64,000 nt of DNA from Serilophus lunatus (taxonomy: Eukaryota; Chordata; Aves; Passeriformes; Eurylaimidae), in assembly GCA_013399895.1 (NCBI GenBank), contig VXBA01001192.1, positions 310,001-374,000 on the forward strand. The letters are read 5' to 3'. The notes under the pieces were generated by a model. That model worked only from the letters and a program-made list of their open reading frames with translations, was not told the DNA's origin and did no database searches. The stretch's first letter is position 1, and each line of letters starts with the position of its first letter. The position numbers and the translations under genes are program-made. Positions 12,802 through 25,690 of the stretch are shown in pieces.

Positions 12802-14310
12802 GTAAGAAAGCTTCTATCCCATTAAAAAAACCCTTAATTTGGCCTTCATTCTTAAGCAAACAACTTCTGTGAAACAAATCATCATGTTCAAATTAATCGG
12901 TTTGTGTGAAAGCAAACACAGCCCGTCAATAAAAGCAAAGCAATAAACCACAGGGAAACGCCTCCAAGTCAGATACAGTGCATTTAGACTCTCCAATTTA
13001 TTTTGCATGAGAGGGAGGGGAGAGAGCTTTTAAAACTTTTGTCTAAATCAGACTTCATTCAAATCATTCAAATCTCAAGGCCCAGCTCCTAACATTGTAA
13101 CTGTCCGAGGAAGTCCAGAGGAGACAAAGATGATCTGCACTGTGGGATCTCAAGAGGAAGGGGTTGCTGGGGAAGGGGTAGATGCAGTTCCCCTGGCTCC
13201 AAGTCCTGTCCTCCATCCCAAGGCAGGCCCAGGTAATAAATGCACTGATCTGCCCCACAGTCTTGAAAGCATGTGAAGTAGTGTTAAAGCCAGAGCAGGA
13301 TCAAAGGGCAATACCTTGACCACAGTTCTTTCTGAGTTTTCTGTACCTGTAATCTATATGGCCCTATCAGCAATGCTGCTTCCTACTGACTATCCCACAG
13401 GAAAAAAACTCAGCCTCAAGTCATCTGCACGATAAATTCCCCTACAGCTCTCTTAAGTGCTGCCTGCCTTCAATTACATTGGTGTGCCTTGATCTTATGA
13501 AATATTTTCAATTTCCAGAACAGTTTTGACATGAGGAGAGAGGAATGGACAGCGCAGAACGATACACTTCCAACAAAATTTGGCACCATTCAGGATTTCT
13601 TTCACCTCAGCAAAAAAATCCTCTAAGACACACATAAATGTATCTCATTAAGTTAGCAGGATCTTCTCCTAATAGTGCAATTAGCTTTCATAGGAGATAG
13701 ACCCATGTACTGTCTTGAGAATAGACTCTCAGGCATATATAAGCATGTAGTATCAGGCACACTTCTCTCAAATTAAGGAAAGCATTTGTCATTTCCAATG
13801 CTGACATTGAAAAAGCAGTGTTTTAAATGCTGTATTAGCATAGAATCCCAAGGGATCTCCTGAGCAGTGACTCTCAAGGAGCAAGCCCCTGCATTGACTA
13901 CTGCAATTCCCTTTTTGCTGCCTGAAGAATTTCTGCTGGGGAGCATCATTTACCCAGGAGGAGGCAGCAAGACCCACAACACTGCAATGAGGTTGTTAAC
14001 AAATCACAGCAAAGACATCTGAAAGACTTTACCTCTTTCAACCACGTAAAAAACCTCAGCAGCCGTCCTGTCCCATTCCAAACTTCCATGGAGGTCTGGT
14101 GCTCACGCCTTCAACTTTGTTGCCGACTCGTTACTACACATGTGGATGTACCTGCACATTGCTTCCCAATGTGCAGATTACGCAAAAGCAACTTTGTTTT
14201 CAATGACTTCAGGGTTGGTAAATTGTAGCCCATCAGTTCCCCGCCATTTAACATGACTATAAACCACCAAACAGATTATACTGACTATTATATCAATATC
14301 CTGTATTCAG

Positions 14311-14400
14311 CAAATGGAGAAGAATATGCATTATTCCGGCAACTGCTACATGAGCCAAATGTGTCACCAAAATGCTTACTTGCCCAGAGTCATTCCATGG
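14311..14400 (+). other. candidate internal exon, unknown product
   Basis: The upstream sequence has a textbook branch-point word (TACTGAC, about 30 bases upstream) and an acceptor, CCTGTATTCAG, ending at 14310. The 90-base segment ends at a near-ideal donor, CATGG|GTAAGTGC, at 14401. Two frames are open. Frame 2 reads NGEEYALFRQLLHEP near its start and ends QSHSM with one base left over. Frame 0 is also open for 30 codons (QMEKNMHYSGN...). With 90 bases the exon is length-neutral for frame. In frame 2 it follows on in phase from 12702-12801 across a 1.5-kb intron. The peptide resembles ordinary globular protein but I cannot name it. Confidence 0.3.
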
Positions 14401-15300
14401 GTAAGTGCAGACACTATTCAACTGCAAGGGAGCCGTAAGAAATAACTGCAAAGAAAGCAAAGCCACTACACAGACTAAAAAAAAAAAAAAAATGCTAACA
14501 AATACTGCTGCACTATGTCCAAGCAAGCAACACAATGTTTCATTACATGCTCAAAATTAGTATGTGCTGTTTTGTTGGTATCAAGACAGGCTCAATATGC
14601 CTGATCCTTCACACTCCACAAATCCTATGCCATGACAAAATCAACTCTAATATCTGGATGGCAGCAGTTGCACTTCTCATTGTCTGTTTCTGTAACCCAA
14701 AGAGAAGTAGCATTTCCAAAGCACAACTTGCATTGCAGATGGGTGAAATTGCCTTCTGAGGGTGCCCCTGTTTCTCAGCCAACCAGGACAACAAGGCTCT
14801 TCATGCAGGTACCCTGACAGAGATGCATCCTCACCCAGCTGGAACCCCTTTGTAATTCCCCTGGTCTAGGCACCAGGTGGGGGACAAGAGGATAGCATTA
14901 AGAGCACTCAGTGCTGCACAATTTCAAGCTTCTCTTCAAACTAAACTGTTTAATATCTGGAACATCTAATAATCATTATTATTAATTGCCCTTAACGGCA
15001 AACTGTAAAATATATGTGAGGAATGCACAAATAAACTATGGCATACCTGCAGCTTAGCTCTGGCTCTTCACTTGGGTCCAGCTTTACCATGCAAAGTTTG
15101 ACCCATCTCTTATATCTGTTGCTACAATCAAGCTTTGCAAAATTCGTCAACTTGCAAGACTTGGCAACAAAACAAGCCCAAGAGACGTAAGCAGCAATCT
15201 GAGAAGATACTCCCCAGGAATCAGATTTTGTAAACAAATATTTCAGCTAATTGCATTCTTGTTCTCAGTGCAATGAAGGCCCCATTTAGCCAAAGCATTT
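14401..15300. other. noncoding stretch with a 16-base A-run
   Basis: No gene is supported. A poly-A run of 16 bases lies at 14477-14492. No target-site duplication or retrocopy was recognised upstream of it, so it may simply be a mononucleotide repeat. Confidence 0.5.
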
Positions 15301-15319
15301 GTCTACAGAGTTTAGTTTC

Positions 15320-15660
15320 TTCCATTTAATGAACGTTGATCCTGTCTTAGCCTCTGCTGTTATATCATCAGGATCAACATGAAATGCTAATGGGGAAAGA
15401 TGCATAATATCATTTCAAGTGTTTAACTTACAACTGCAGCTATTAAAGCAAATCCATTTTACCTGTTCCTTCACTGGCTCCCCAGTGAGACAGATTTAAA
15501 AGTTTCTGTGGGGAGAAGTGATTCATAATGGCTACACAGATGAGAGAAAAAGCCTTTCACCATTAATTACAGCCAGCATTTTCCAAACCCAAGCTGGTCA
15601 TTTTGCCGGCACAACACATAATTAGCAAGGCTCATTTTATTTCCTTGCCTTCGCAAATTA
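15320..15660. promoter_or_regulatory. possible conserved noncoding element
   Basis: This repeat-free tract contains a 10-bp perfect inverted repeat around TGATCCT/AGGATCA (15335-15344 and 15369-15378) and ATTAATTA at 15562-15569, a homeodomain-type core. The look is that of enhancer-like conserved noncoding sequence from developmental gene deserts. Conservation cannot be seen from one genome, so this is inference only. Confidence 0.22.
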
Positions 15661-16379
15661 GTTCACTTTGTAAAAAGCAAGGTAGCTGCCTCCAGCAGTA
15701 GGGATAACCATGCCAACCAGACGGAAAAATAAGGCTTTGCATTCTGCTTGCACTCTACAGCAGAAAAATCCAGCAGACCCCCCAGTTTTCAGTCCCCTTG
15801 CTGGTTCAATGCAGAAATTAGTGTTTCACCCTGTGGCATCCCAAACACGAGACTTTGCAGTTGCACCCATGTAAGGCAATCACTGCAGTCCGTGAATTAA
15901 GTTCTTGGCAGTAAGAAAAGCTTCCTCAATGTAAAACTTTCCAACTGCTAAGTCAAAGCACAAGACATGGAATAGCCAGAGCAGTGCAAAGGAGAAGGAG
16001 GATGCTTCCTGCTCCTCATCCCTGTAGAGCAACTGCACCGGGTCCAGCCCCAGTGGCACCCATGGTATCCTTTCTGTGCACGCTTCGGGGACATCACAAA
16101 AATAGCAGGAGGGGCTGATGCATTGTGAAAGATGCTCGACTTCACCTGCCCAGAGAAGTGAAACCTTTTCAGAAACCACCAGCATTTTAAAGCAAGGCTG
16201 TTTCTTTCTTCCCATGGCTCAGACTGCCCCTCAACCTCTTTGAGGAGCAACTTCTCTACAGTGGGGCCTTCTGGTAGATGCATCTGCCAATGTCCCAGTT
16301 TTGAACTAGGCACCCAAAATACTGGTTGAAGCCCCTGGTACTCGCTAGGCAGAGCATGCTGCTGGCAGCTATCGTTGGA

Positions 16380-16640
16380 AACACTAAAGTTATCCTCATG
16401 CAGATTTTAAAAGGCCACTATTTATGCATGTAAATTCTGAAGGGCATTAGCAGCATCTCTGACACACACTGACAGCCAGCCCAGCTCCGGGAAGGGAATA
16501 AGCTGCAGCGACTGCCTGAATAATTGATGTGCTTTTACTCTGCCCCATGGCCCAGTTATTACATTGCTCACTCTCTTCAACTGCCTGTGGTTTCTAAATT
16601 AATTAGAAATCTTAATGTCATGGCCAGCCAGTTAAACGAA
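16380..16640. promoter_or_regulatory. possible conserved noncoding element with homeodomain dyad
   Basis: The tract contains a near-palindrome, TTTCTAA-ATTAA-TTAGAAA, at 16591-16609 with an internal TAATTA core, plus TTTATGCATGTAAAT and GAATAATTGATG words. These resemble POU/homeodomain-type sites. It ends next to an A-run at about 16640. No open frame of interest overlaps it. The claim of conservation is inference. Confidence 0.22.
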
Positions 16641-19582
16641 AAAAAAAAAAAAGACACTGAGAACAAAAGAAGAGAATGCTTCTCATGCCCTTGAGCCTTG
16701 GGATCTCTTCCGTCAGTCTGGTCATGCAGGGAATAAAAGTGTGGTCTCAATTTCTGAAGCACTGGACCCCCGCTCACTGATGCCAACAGCAGCACAGCAT
16801 GAAACCTACTCAATCTGCAAAAAGTCCTCATTGCATGGGGGTGAACACCTCCATCAAGGTCACTTCTCCCATAAGATGGGGCAAAGCCTTTCCTAGGGGC
16901 TGGCTCATGAGCAGAACAGCTATGGTGTTCTCAATATAATGAAAAAAATCTGATTATGTCCCTAGCCCAGCCATTGCAACCTAGTGCCATGCAGTACCAA
17001 ACAAAAGGGCACTGCTGCAGGCTGGAGGAATAAAAAAGCTTGTGGTTGTTCTGCTCATACAGTTGACAGAGCTAAATGACTCTGTGGGACCCCATTCATG
17101 GGGTGAAAAAAAATTGTGTGCAACCTGACCTCAGAGAACAGGAGAGCAAACCCAACAACATGAGCGGCCCTGTTTTTGCTACATATATACCTTTATCTAC
17201 TTACAATATTGCTTATACTTAGGCTTTAAAAAAGTATTTATAGATATTAGAAAACCTGGTGGGAATAATTCTCATGTTTGAGTCACATTGAAAAAACACA
17301 GGTAGTTGTGTTTCAAGGCTTTGTAAAGCACATAGCCGTGATGAATCTGGGGATGTTTCAAATCTTTCACTTGCAACAAGAAATGCTGTTTTTTTAAAAA
17401 TCTCTTTACAACTGTACTAAAAGCATAAACAAACAGAAATTACTAACTTTGCAAGAGATAATTTTAAATCGCATAGATAACTTAGGCTAGTATTTCACCT
17501 TCTTATAAAACAGCAGTGAAATGCAAGCGAAACTCAACAGCGTGGCACAGTCTTCCTCTTTGCCAACACATCGTGTCGTACTGTAATCTGCAAGATCCTG
17601 AAGGAAAGGAAGGTATAGACTACCTTACCATTATTACCCTTGGGAAATTCATTATTTTAAAGAAATCTAATTTTTCAATCTTTCTTTTTGACAAGGATAA
17701 ACTGACTTATACTCAGAGCATTGAATTGTCTGACTCCCCATTAAAGTTAACCTACATCTTCAATATATGTTAAGTGCCCAAACATGACAGTCTCACAGCA
17801 GTGATGACAGTCACCACAGCTAATATGGGTGACAGAAAGCTTTACAGAGTTTTACATGGCACTGTAAATCCAAATGGAAGTATCCAACAAAACGAATCCC
17901 ATTTGTTAACATGTAGAAGGTAGTTCACAACACTGTGAGCCCAAACTACAGGAGAAGGAGATTCTCTAAAAGTTAATGCACTTTATCAAGCATTTCTTTG
18001 CTCCGAGAGCTTCTAGCTCTATTTTTTCCCCTCCTGTCATAATTCTGCATTAAACTGAAGCATGCAGAAATCATCATGAGAAAAACTACAGAAGATTCCA
18101 CACAAATAGCAAGTTTAGGCCTTTTCAGTGTTTTCCAACATGTTTCTGGAGATGACACTTCCATTTGTATGGTGGGAAGATGGACTTTCAGCAAATTGTA
18201 ATGTTGATAACATCAAAAAGGCAGAATTGTTCTAACCTATGATTTGTTTGCATTTGTCATCTTGGCTTCATACTGCCTCTAAAATGCACATGCTAATTAC
18301 CAGCAGAAAGGCACTGCAGATACAGTGAACACAAGATGTCACTCACATGCATTTTTCAAACCCAAGCAATGAAATGAAGTGTCTCGTGTTCATACGGAAA
18401 CTTTCCTGACCCTGGCAACATCTGCTACCTCTCTTCTCTCTTTGCATTCACGTCTTTAAATATCACTATGCTTGCTTTGCTATACTCAAGTATACAAACC
18501 TTGATACTATATATTCCCTTTTGCTCATGGTATCTACATACAACTCTTCTCACTTGGAAGTTATTGTATTACTATTAGAAAAACTTACTGGAAAACTCAA
18601 CTCATAAATTCCTCCAGCTTAACCACAGTAACGATGAAGTCCTACACAGGCTTTAAGGCAGAGATGAGTTCCTGATCCCTCTTCTGGATCACCATACAGC
18701 TGAAAGTATGTACCAGCTGAAGCAAGGCCGCCACTTTTCAACATGGCCATGCCCTCTTTGTCCAGCTTTTACATGACTCATCTCCAGAGAGGAAAGAGAA
18801 CAGTGAAAAACCATACAAGCTCCCATAGGGTTTGCTTGATTTTCAGCCTTGTAAAGAAGGTAGAAGAAAATACAGGAGACGACAGCAGTGTAGAGCAGCA
18901 CAGATTTCCTCATTGCTTTTTGGAGCCTAGTCTTTCAAGATGCAGCCCCTGGCAAAATGTCTCATGAAAGTTTGATGAACAGCATTTTGTTTAACACTAG
19001 CAACTGAGCCACAGCCCTGTCGAGCTGCGTTGCCCAAACAAAATGTCATGACCCAAGAGGATCAAGAAACTCGATTGTAAGAGGCAGGCTTGCAGGCAGA
19101 AGAGGAGCTCACAACCTCTGGAGCAGGGTGCACCCCCTCACAAGTTACTCGATCACTGAAACATGGGAAGGCTGCTGTAACACTGATGAACGCTCACCCT
19201 TCTTCAATACTTGCCCAGCACATTGCAAGGCTGTACTAGGCAGTCTTGCAAATACACAGAAGTCAACAGCCCTTTTTCCATTGGCACACATAAACCTTGA
19301 TTTTTTTCCCCCCTCTTCTACCTTTTTCACTTCTACATGCACCAAAGAATTCATGGTGTGCTCTTCCCTACCATTTGCTTCAGCATTCTCATGCTCTGCT
19401 GCTTTTGTTCCCCTGTTCCCTTTACATAAAGGAATATTCTCAAAAAACAACTGTGGCCGCATAACTGAAAATACGCAAAACCCACATGTAGAAACTGTAC
19501 TGTAGGCTCATGCAACGTGATCAGGTCTAAATATTTTATCACAGCAAACAAATGAGGCTAGACTATATGGTCCAGCAATTAC
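16641..19582. other. noncoding stretch, nothing recognised
   Basis: Ordinary unique sequence. Open frames at 18689-18913 (minus), 18743-18967 (plus), 19128-19505 (plus) and 19145-19462 (minus) overlap in opposite directions and have no motif or splice support. On its downstream side the minus-strand exon candidate at 19583-19649 would be followed by an intron running through this interval. Confidence 0.5.
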
Positions 19583-19649
19583 CTTTTCTTGTTCTTCAGG
19601 TGCTAGAAATCCACAAGCTATTTTTTGCAGAGTATTGTATTCAACATTT
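19583..19649 (-). CDS. probable internal coding exon of an unrecognised gene
   Basis: Read on the minus strand, a long pyrimidine tract (TTAATTTTTTTCTTTTTCTC) leads to the acceptor TTTCCAG, adjoining 19649. A donor, GAAAAG|GTAATTG, adjoins 19583. The 67-base segment has stops in two frames and is open in the third. That frame begins with the third base of a split codon (entry phase 2), reads NVEYNTLQKIACGFL, ends in an acidic EEQEK, and exits in phase 0. A soluble, helix-prone 22-residue segment of this kind is typical of an internal exon. I do not recognise the protein family. No neighbouring exon of comparable quality was found on this strand, so any gene would have introns of at least tens of kilobases. 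It could still be chance. Confidence 0.4.
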
Positions 19650-22600
19650 CTGGAAACAAGGAGAAAAAGAAAAAAATTAAGAAATGTTTATATTTGCCTC
19701 TGAGGACTTATTAGGCACTCATGAACTTTTTGCTGTATGTTCAGCAGAGGATACAGCAATGAACAACTAGTTTTGGTCAATAGATCTAATTTTTGAAAAA
19801 CCTGTAGCATTTTTCATCTCTATGAAGCACATCTCTGTATGAGAAGGCAGTACTAACACGCAACCCAATAATGACTGGATGAAAAATCAGTGGATGCTAT
19901 CATTGCCAATAATAAAAAGACAAAAACTTGGAGATACAGTTATCAAACATACATGCAGGTACATGAGTATCTCTTCACCGTAACAGATTTCAATGTGATC
20001 TGAATAAAACACTGTTATATTAGAGAATTTACCAGGAATTTTTAGAGGTTGCTGCACTAGAATAATAAAGAAAAATCTCATTTGAAAGGAAGGTAAAATA
20101 AATTATGATAATAATTCCCGTTGCTCAGCAGTTGCAATTTGAAATTCCTCTATCCCTTTACATCTTCAGTATTTTCTTCTAGTCATAGTGTTAGATGCTA
20201 CATGGAACATTAATTGACAAAACCATGAAATGGACGGATCCAGATCAGCCTTCTAGAAGTGCTGGTTTTATTAGGATCAATTACACATGAAAAATTGCTT
20301 CTCAGTTGAGATTGCTACAGATGGAATTTTAGTGAGAAGCAGTCTTGTCACAGTCAAGCTAGATGGCATAGGACTCCAGGATCTCATCCCAACATAATGA
20401 AATAGCTAGAAAAAAAAATAAAAATGCATGCAAAGGAAACAGCAATAACTCCTCCTGCCTAAATTTTGCTTTCTACATTAACTACAAACCCAGTTCATTT
20501 TCTGCAACCTGTAGAGGAGAGGACATTTAATTTGTAAGAAGTGTATCAAAATGAAAAAACTTTAAAGTGTGATTAAAATAAGATTCAGAGTTAAATCTGG
20601 GCCAGTTATTCCAGTTGCAGAAGCAGGTTCCCAAACCTTTCCCAATCAAGGCTGGAGCACAGCTTTTGGCCTGTTGTCATGGTCCCACAGTATAGACCAT
20701 ATTACATCTTAAAAAATTTGCAGACCAAAAAATGGTTCTAGGGTTCCAGTTTCGTATTTTAGCTAATCCAGAATGGTTTTTTTAATCTTCAATGGCAAAA
20801 AAGTAAAGTTACACCCCAAACTCTAAGCACTCCTCAGCAGATACTCCCCTTGAGAGTATAAAAAGGAGGATGAAGCATTGGTCCCTAACACATAATTCAT
20901 CTTATTTATGCACTAAAGAAGCAATCTCTTGCATTCAGTAACCTTGGAAGTTAGACAAGTAAATAAAAACTTAAAGCTCAAGAGTCTAGCATGCACGCCA
21001 CTTTTAGAGTGATTTCTCTACAGCCGGCAAGTAAGGATGCTCTGGAAGAAAAAGGGACCTATTCTAGGTTGCCTCTCAATAAAATTACCTCTGTAAGCAA
21101 TAAACAGGTTTTGAATCATCTAAGAAATTTACAGGAAAGGGTAAGACCAGCAATTATTTCTCACTGTACAAATGAAAAAGTTTCCATATGTAGAGACTAT
21201 ACTCGTTTTCAGCTTTGGATTTTGATCAAATATATACAATTTCAGTAGGAAAGAACACTTTTACAAGTGTAGGCAACACCTCATAAGGGCATCCATACAC
21301 TTTATTTCTAGGAAACATGCCATTTGTTTAGACTACTCCACTTTTTGTTTTATAGCAAAACTTCCACCTGCTTCCAAGATTTTGAAGAATAATTCTCATT
21401 TGATGGGAGCAGTACAGAGAAGAGAAACTGTAGTTTGCCTAATTTGAAGAAGTTAATGTTTGTTACCCCATTACCTTGCAATGGCTTTTTAAATGAATGT
21501 AAAACAAGATCTTTGTTTCATTTATGATACCCTACATTTTACTTCTGCTTGGAGCATAAAAGGCTAGAGATAGCACAACATACAGTAGTTTATGGCTCTT
21601 CGGTGTCATTTCAGGATTCAGCACATGCTCTCCTCCCAGCTCACTTTTATTTTATCATAATGTGAGTGTACTGACTGCTAAATTTTTCTTGCCTTCCCTT
21701 CCCAAGTGCCAAATGTATAACCTTGAGTTGGCCTCTGCTATATGCTATTTCTATGCAGATTTCAAATGCAGATTGGGGAATTCTTGTTCTTATTTTAATA
21801 AGAAGAGAACTACACAGGGATTCCTGCAGTGCAAAGATCTCACAAAATACTTGCTAGAGAGTCAATGCTTACTGGCGGTGGGTGCACTGCAGGAACTACA
21901 GGGATTTGGCATTATCCCTAAAAGAGAATAAACACACTAAAGAAAGAGACATTGCTTTACCTCTGACTCCTACTAATACTCACAGCAGCACAGCGCCTGC
22001 CCCGTAAGCAAGGGAACCTTGTTTTGATCTTCTTTCATTGCTTCCCACACCACTCGACTAACCTGCTTCCCCCTCGGACCTAAAGTGCTTCTTAGAAGGC
22101 ATTTGTTGCTTCTTTCTGAGTCCTTCCCTGGTCATACTCTGCCTGGACAATTTCATAAGTGGCTTCTCTCCCTTTCTTCATCCCATATTACCATGCAGCT
22201 TTACCTGCCAGGATTACTGCTCACGGAATAATGTAGATACTTCGTCACAAACCACTCTTACTAACATGGTATCTAGTGTTCATGTGGCTAAATATTTCTA
22301 AATCTTCTGCCATGGTAAGTAACATACCCACCCAAAGAGGACAAGGGCATACTGTTCCGCATCACTAGATGCCACAAGAAGTGCTATTAACTTGCAAACA
22401 GACATGCTTCTGCACCTCCACCCCAAACCAGAAGCTGCCAATAGGGAGAGCAATGGCAAACACTTTATGTTTGGCAACAGCAAAGACTGGGAGGAGAATC
22501 CATCAAGCTGGGATGGCTCACCCTCAAGCAGCTGTCTTCACTACAAAAAGCTAAGCAGTGCAATTTCAGTCATAAATGCTCACAACAAAGGCACCCACAA

Positions 22601-25500
22601 AAAAACATACAAAGTTTTAGGCAATCTTCTGAAAAAGCCTGTTTCCCAAAACGTACAAGCACCTCACTCCTGACTGTTGAAGCAGAGTGAGGACTCAGCA
22701 CCTTGTTTTTGGAAATGAAAATCCATATAAAGAAGCACTGCATTGCTCCCAGGCGTTAGCATCTCTGCATCAGCCCAGTAAACCAAATCAGCAACTTTCA
22801 CCTATGGTGACTTAATTAACATGCACCCTACAGATTTCTCCAAATCCTCCACACTGCCATCCTCCATTACCAAGTTCTTTTGATGAAAGTGATTAAAGCT
22901 AACAATTATAATTTCTGTGAAGAGATGTCCCTAGAGGCTTTGGCAAGGCTCAGCTTTCATTGTTTACAGAACACAATGCAAAGAAATCTCTCTCCTGAAG
23001 AGCTCATCCTCCAAGAAGACAAGGCAATCAAGGAATAGCAGAAAGAAAAGCATGGAGACAGAAAATTGTTGCTCAAGGTCAAACAGCAGTCCTGTGGCAG
23101 CTACAACAAAACCCACATCCTCTGGAGCACACATGAGGCCGTACTGACTCTCCCAATACTAAGCTGATCAATTAATATACTTTATTTACCAAGTGTCAAG
23201 AGCAGGTGAAGTACTTCATAGTGTTACCTGCTGTTCTGTTTTGGGTCATGTGTTTTTCTGGTGGCTCTCCAAGCAAAGCTAACCATGACAGCGAAAGAGT
23301 TACCTTCCCTTCACCTCCCAAAGAAATGTTTCCTATATTTTTTTCGTGCAGATTACTGACAAATCGATCCCCTCAATTTTTTTATTCTTTCATCAATGCT
23401 TTCAACAAAGAGTGATTGCTCAAGCACCCTTCTCAACCTTGCACTTCCAATTTTTTAAAGAATGGTCAATCTCAATACGCATAATTATAATTGCAAATGG
23501 ATCGTTTTATCTTGTACTCTTCTGTTTTAATGGGATTATGTACTGTCAAATCTCTACAGTAACATTTAAGTAAAAATCTCCTACGTCATTCATATGTGTT
23601 TTAGATATTTAAAACATTAATATGCAACCTGTGATATTACTAAAGGTTAGAATTCTAACTACCTGGCCCAGATATGACACCATAAATCTGATATAATTTT
23701 CACTGATAACCAGAAAAATCTTTCCAAGGCAGTATAACTGTAATTTGATAAAACTTCTTGGCACACAATTCATCAGGAAGAGAGTGGTTCTGTTGTGCTT
23801 TGTACAGGGACAGAATAAAGCACAAGTGTGCAAAGCAAGTGAAGCTTTTAGTCTTTGCAAACAACTTCAGTGCATAAAATATTAAAAGCAATGCTAAACT
23901 AATCTCTGGCAAGAACTGCAGGCAAATCACTCCAACTCGTATTATGTATGCCTTTGGTTTACCATTTAAAAAACATTAGAGTCTACCATTATGGTTGTGT
24001 ATCACAGTGCTGTACATTAACCTCTGTAATTTTCCAACATGGTATATTGCAGTAACACAAATTAGGCTATCTGGCAAAAAAAGCTTAAAAAGATGCAATA
24101 TTTAAAGAGAGCAGACAGGAAAGCTCTTTGCTTCTTCCTGCCAAAGACAGCAGGAGAAAGTCCAGTCCTCTCTTCCTCCCAGCAAATGGTAAAATCCCAT
24201 TAATTTCCCCTGGAACCGACAGATCCACAGTATCTGGGAAAGGATTCAGTCTAAATACATCGCAGACATAACAGATGAATGATTTGGGGGAGAGGGGTCA
24301 CCTACTCTCATTTTAACACTTTTGTGTAACAGGAACAGAGCAGGTCATTTCTGTAAGCTTGAAAACATTTTGTGAGCTTGCAGTAGGATTTTTCCCTTCA
24401 GCATTTTTTGCCTTCTGTCTCCATTTTCTTCTTATTCATATGCTTAATGGCTTTCAAATCTGTTGAGCATACAAGATGCTTAAAGCCTGCACTTGATATT
24501 TACTGTTGTAGGACCCACATGGATGGAGTATTAGTCTCCTACAATTAATAGGAAAACATTTACACTTCATATATTTTGGAACAATTATGTTTTCCCCATT
24601 AAAGAAACAAACTGGAAGCCAAATTTTCACTAACATGTTATATGGAACTGTTTGTAGGAAGATTTCTCTATTGAAAAACAATAATAATAAAATTCTCATC
24701 GTGTTTGAAAATCACTCTAATTTCCATGATGAAATTTGTCCCCTCAGAAATACATCTAAAAACTAAACCAAAAATATTAATTTGGGTTTGTAACATTTTG
24801 GGGGTTTTTGTCTTCTATTTTGGTGGGATAAGAAACTCCTAAAAAATATGCAAAAAAAAAAAAAGAGAAAGGAAAAAAAGAAAGAGATCATAGCCCAATG
24901 CTAAGACAGCAGCTCTCACCTAAGGCATGTTGGAGCCACGCTTCTGCTGTGCATGATGCAGAACACACACTTCAATCCTGCCGCTTCCCTTATGAGGCCA
25001 CTGGCATGCTGCTCTCCTTCCTACATAACTACCTGGCTCCTTTCCCTCACCCTCCATTTCTAACATATCTGAAACTCCATCCAAACCCACATGCTTCTGT
25101 TAAATATATTGAGTTGGAGGAGAAAAAGGTCAGCTTCATTTTGTCTCAACCAGCTCCAGCTCCCAGCTGTCAGGACCAATGGGTGCTGGGGTTAAGAGAG
25201 ACTTTTTGTGCCTGTCTTTGAAGCAGAAAGCAGACATTATTTCAAGCTGGCATCCCAGGGATTTATTTTTTTTTCCCCCCAAGTAATACTGGTTCCAAGT
25301 GGTTTTTGAAGCAAGCAACCAGGCAGTTATGCGAAGCCCAGGATCTCATATTGGAAGACCCAGAGAGTTCCCTGCAACAGCAAGGCACTTAATGAGAGAG
25401 GAGAGGGGAGCCTGGAATCCTGCCAAATCTAATCCTGGCTATACGTGCCACAGCTGGATTTTTTCAAGTAGGGGCTATTACACTGGCACACTGCTGACCA
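19650..25500. other. noncoding stretch, nothing recognised
   Basis: No supported gene or repeat. Open frames 20991-21248 and 21662-21931 (plus) and 23609-23860 (minus) have no motifs. A near-exon at 22214-22311 has a good donor (CATG|GTAAGT) but all three frames contain stops. A polypurine/A-rich tract lies at 24840-24890. Confidence 0.5.
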
Positions 25501-25690
25501 AAATCTTCCGTTTTGTGTAAATTCTCTGCAAAGACCTTACGAGATAAAACTGATTAATCCTAATTAAAATGAAAATCAAGGAAATGACACCGTCTGTTGA
25601 ATCTTCTTGATGAATCAAAAGCCACCCTCATTTCTATGTTAATTGTCTTTTTACAAATACGCAGTACTCTCATATGCGCAGAATAATGTT
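25500..25690. promoter_or_regulatory. possible conserved noncoding element (OTX/PITX and TAATTA words)
   Basis: GATTAATCC at 25552-25560 abuts TAATTA at 25561-25566, giving two overlapping TAATCC/GGATTA-type bicoid-class homeodomain cores followed by a canonical homeodomain core. The flank is repeat-free and AT-rich. Known biology: OTX, PITX and GSC bind TAATCC. Regulatory activity is inference. Confidence 0.22.

Noticed and set aside
22214..22311. Plus-strand segment between an AG and a good CATG|GTAAGT donor
   Set aside because: All three frames contain stops; a noncoding exon cannot be excluded but nothing supports it.
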